Shown here in pieces: positions 6,872-7,375 of a DNA stretch of 7,375 bases; position 1 is the stretch's first letter, and each line of letters begins with the position of its first letter. Below the pieces are notes generated by a model. It was not told where the DNA came from and did not search any database. It saw only the letters and a list, made by a program, of their open reading frames with translations. The translations under genes were made by a program, and so were the position numbers. The DNA is taken from contig CALLZQ010000387.1 in NCBI GenBank assembly GCA_937858255.1, forward strand, positions 1-7,375. Direction: 5' to 3'. This DNA comes from an uncultured Tabrizicola sp. GTDB lineage: Bacteria > Pseudomonadota > Alphaproteobacteria > Rhodobacterales > Rhodobacteraceae.

Positions 6872-7375
6872 ATGTCCCCTGCCTTGGCCTTTGCCCCTGC
6901 CGATGCCCCGTCCCGCCCTCTTTATGTGATTCATCCGGCGGATCTGCCGGAATGGATCGGCGGCACGGGCAAGCAATGGGCGGGTTGGCTGGCCAATACC
7001 GGCTTTGAGGCCGGCATGGGCGATCTGCGCCTGCTGCCGGGGGGTGACGGTGTTGCGGCGGCGGTGATCGGGATGGGGTCGCCCCAGGCCCGTGCCCGCA
7101 GCCGGTTCGCCCTTGCAAAGGCAGCAACGGCCTTGCCCGCCGGGGATTGGCAGCTTGCCGGCAATCTGAGCGTCACCGAGCGCGCCGAGGCGGCGTTGGG
7201 ATGGCTGCTGGCCGGCTATCGCTTTGACCGCTACCGCCCCGGCAAGGTGCCTGCCCCGCTGGCCCGCCTGTGCCTGCCCGATGCGGTAGATGGGGAAACC
7301 CTGCTGACCATGGTCGAGGGCGAATTCCTGACCCGGGATCTGATCAACGCCCCCGCCAATGATCTGGGACCAGAG
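6872..7375 (+). CDS. Leucyl aminopeptidase family protein (M17), N-terminal 168 residues
   Basis: The frame starts at ATG 6872 and stays open to the right edge, so only the first 168 codons are present. Full-length relatives have roughly 460 residues. GAGG at 6861-6864, seven bases before ATG, supports the start. Residues 1-145 look like the variable N-terminal domain: LYVIHPADLPEW, AAAVIGMG and LGWLLAGYRFDRYRP. The last residues, FLTRDLINAPANDLGPE, are the well-known boundary motif where the M17 catalytic domain begins (RDLxNxPANxLxP). M17 enzymes are cytosolic hexameric di-metal exopeptidases that remove N-terminal residues from peptides. The metal ligands and catalytic Lys/Arg lie beyond the window, so activity cannot be verified. 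It follows the helical protein gene in the same direction after 64 bp. Confidence 0.9.
   Translation, partial: MSPALAFAPADAPSRPLYVIHPADLPEWIGGTGKQWAGWLANTGFEAGMGDLRLLPGGDGVAAAVIGMGSPQARARSRFALAKAATALPAGDWQLAGNLSVTERAEAALGWLLAGYRFDRYRPGKVPAPLARLCLPDAVDGETLLTMVEGEFLTRDLINAPANDLGPE

Overview
The window looks like ordinary chromosome of a GC-rich alphaproteobacterium. Codon use is strongly G/C-ending and several proteins resemble Rhodobacteraceae/Paracoccaceae homologues. The genus (perhaps Paracoccus-like) is a guess from sequence style, not a proven assignment. I see no phage, IS element, CRISPR array, tRNA or rRNA, and no obvious multi-gene novel system. The interest lies in local oddities.

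Left part (1-2766). The window opens inside a hybrid reading frame. Its first ~58 codons look like the beta-barrel of a TonB-dependent receptor. From about position 176 it continues in frame as the C-terminus of an aldo/keto reductase, so it is probably a deletion-fusion remnant or an assembly chimera. Next is a complete MFS transporter (473-1717, OFA/monocarboxylate-like). It converges on an exported DUF4424-type protein (1714-2766, minus strand), and the two stop codons share one CTAG. The DUF4424 gene contains a run of ten G that would truncate the protein if it slipped by one base in either direction.

Middle part (2767-5182). A 116-bp divergent promoter region separates the DUF4424 gene from a second MFS transporter (2883-4052). 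It holds a 14-bp palindrome that overlaps both candidate -35 boxes. Then comes asd (4160-5182), aspartate-semialdehyde dehydrogenase of the lysine/threonine/methionine pathway, with a hairpin terminator after it.

Right part (5183-7375). A 52-codon gene (5376-5534) with a strong ribosome binding site lies between the asd terminator and a perfect 12-bp-stem bidirectional terminator. The other side of that terminator serves a beta-class carbonic anhydrase on the minus strand (5631-6275). Divergent from the anhydrase is a 129-residue all-helical protein of unknown function (6418-6807), which vaguely resembles a histidine-phosphotransfer domain without its histidine. Last is the first 168 codons of an M17 leucyl aminopeptidase-family protein (6872 onward), which runs off the right edge.

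The genes are mostly separate transcription units in alternating orientations, not one operon. I see no shared pathway beyond general housekeeping and transport.
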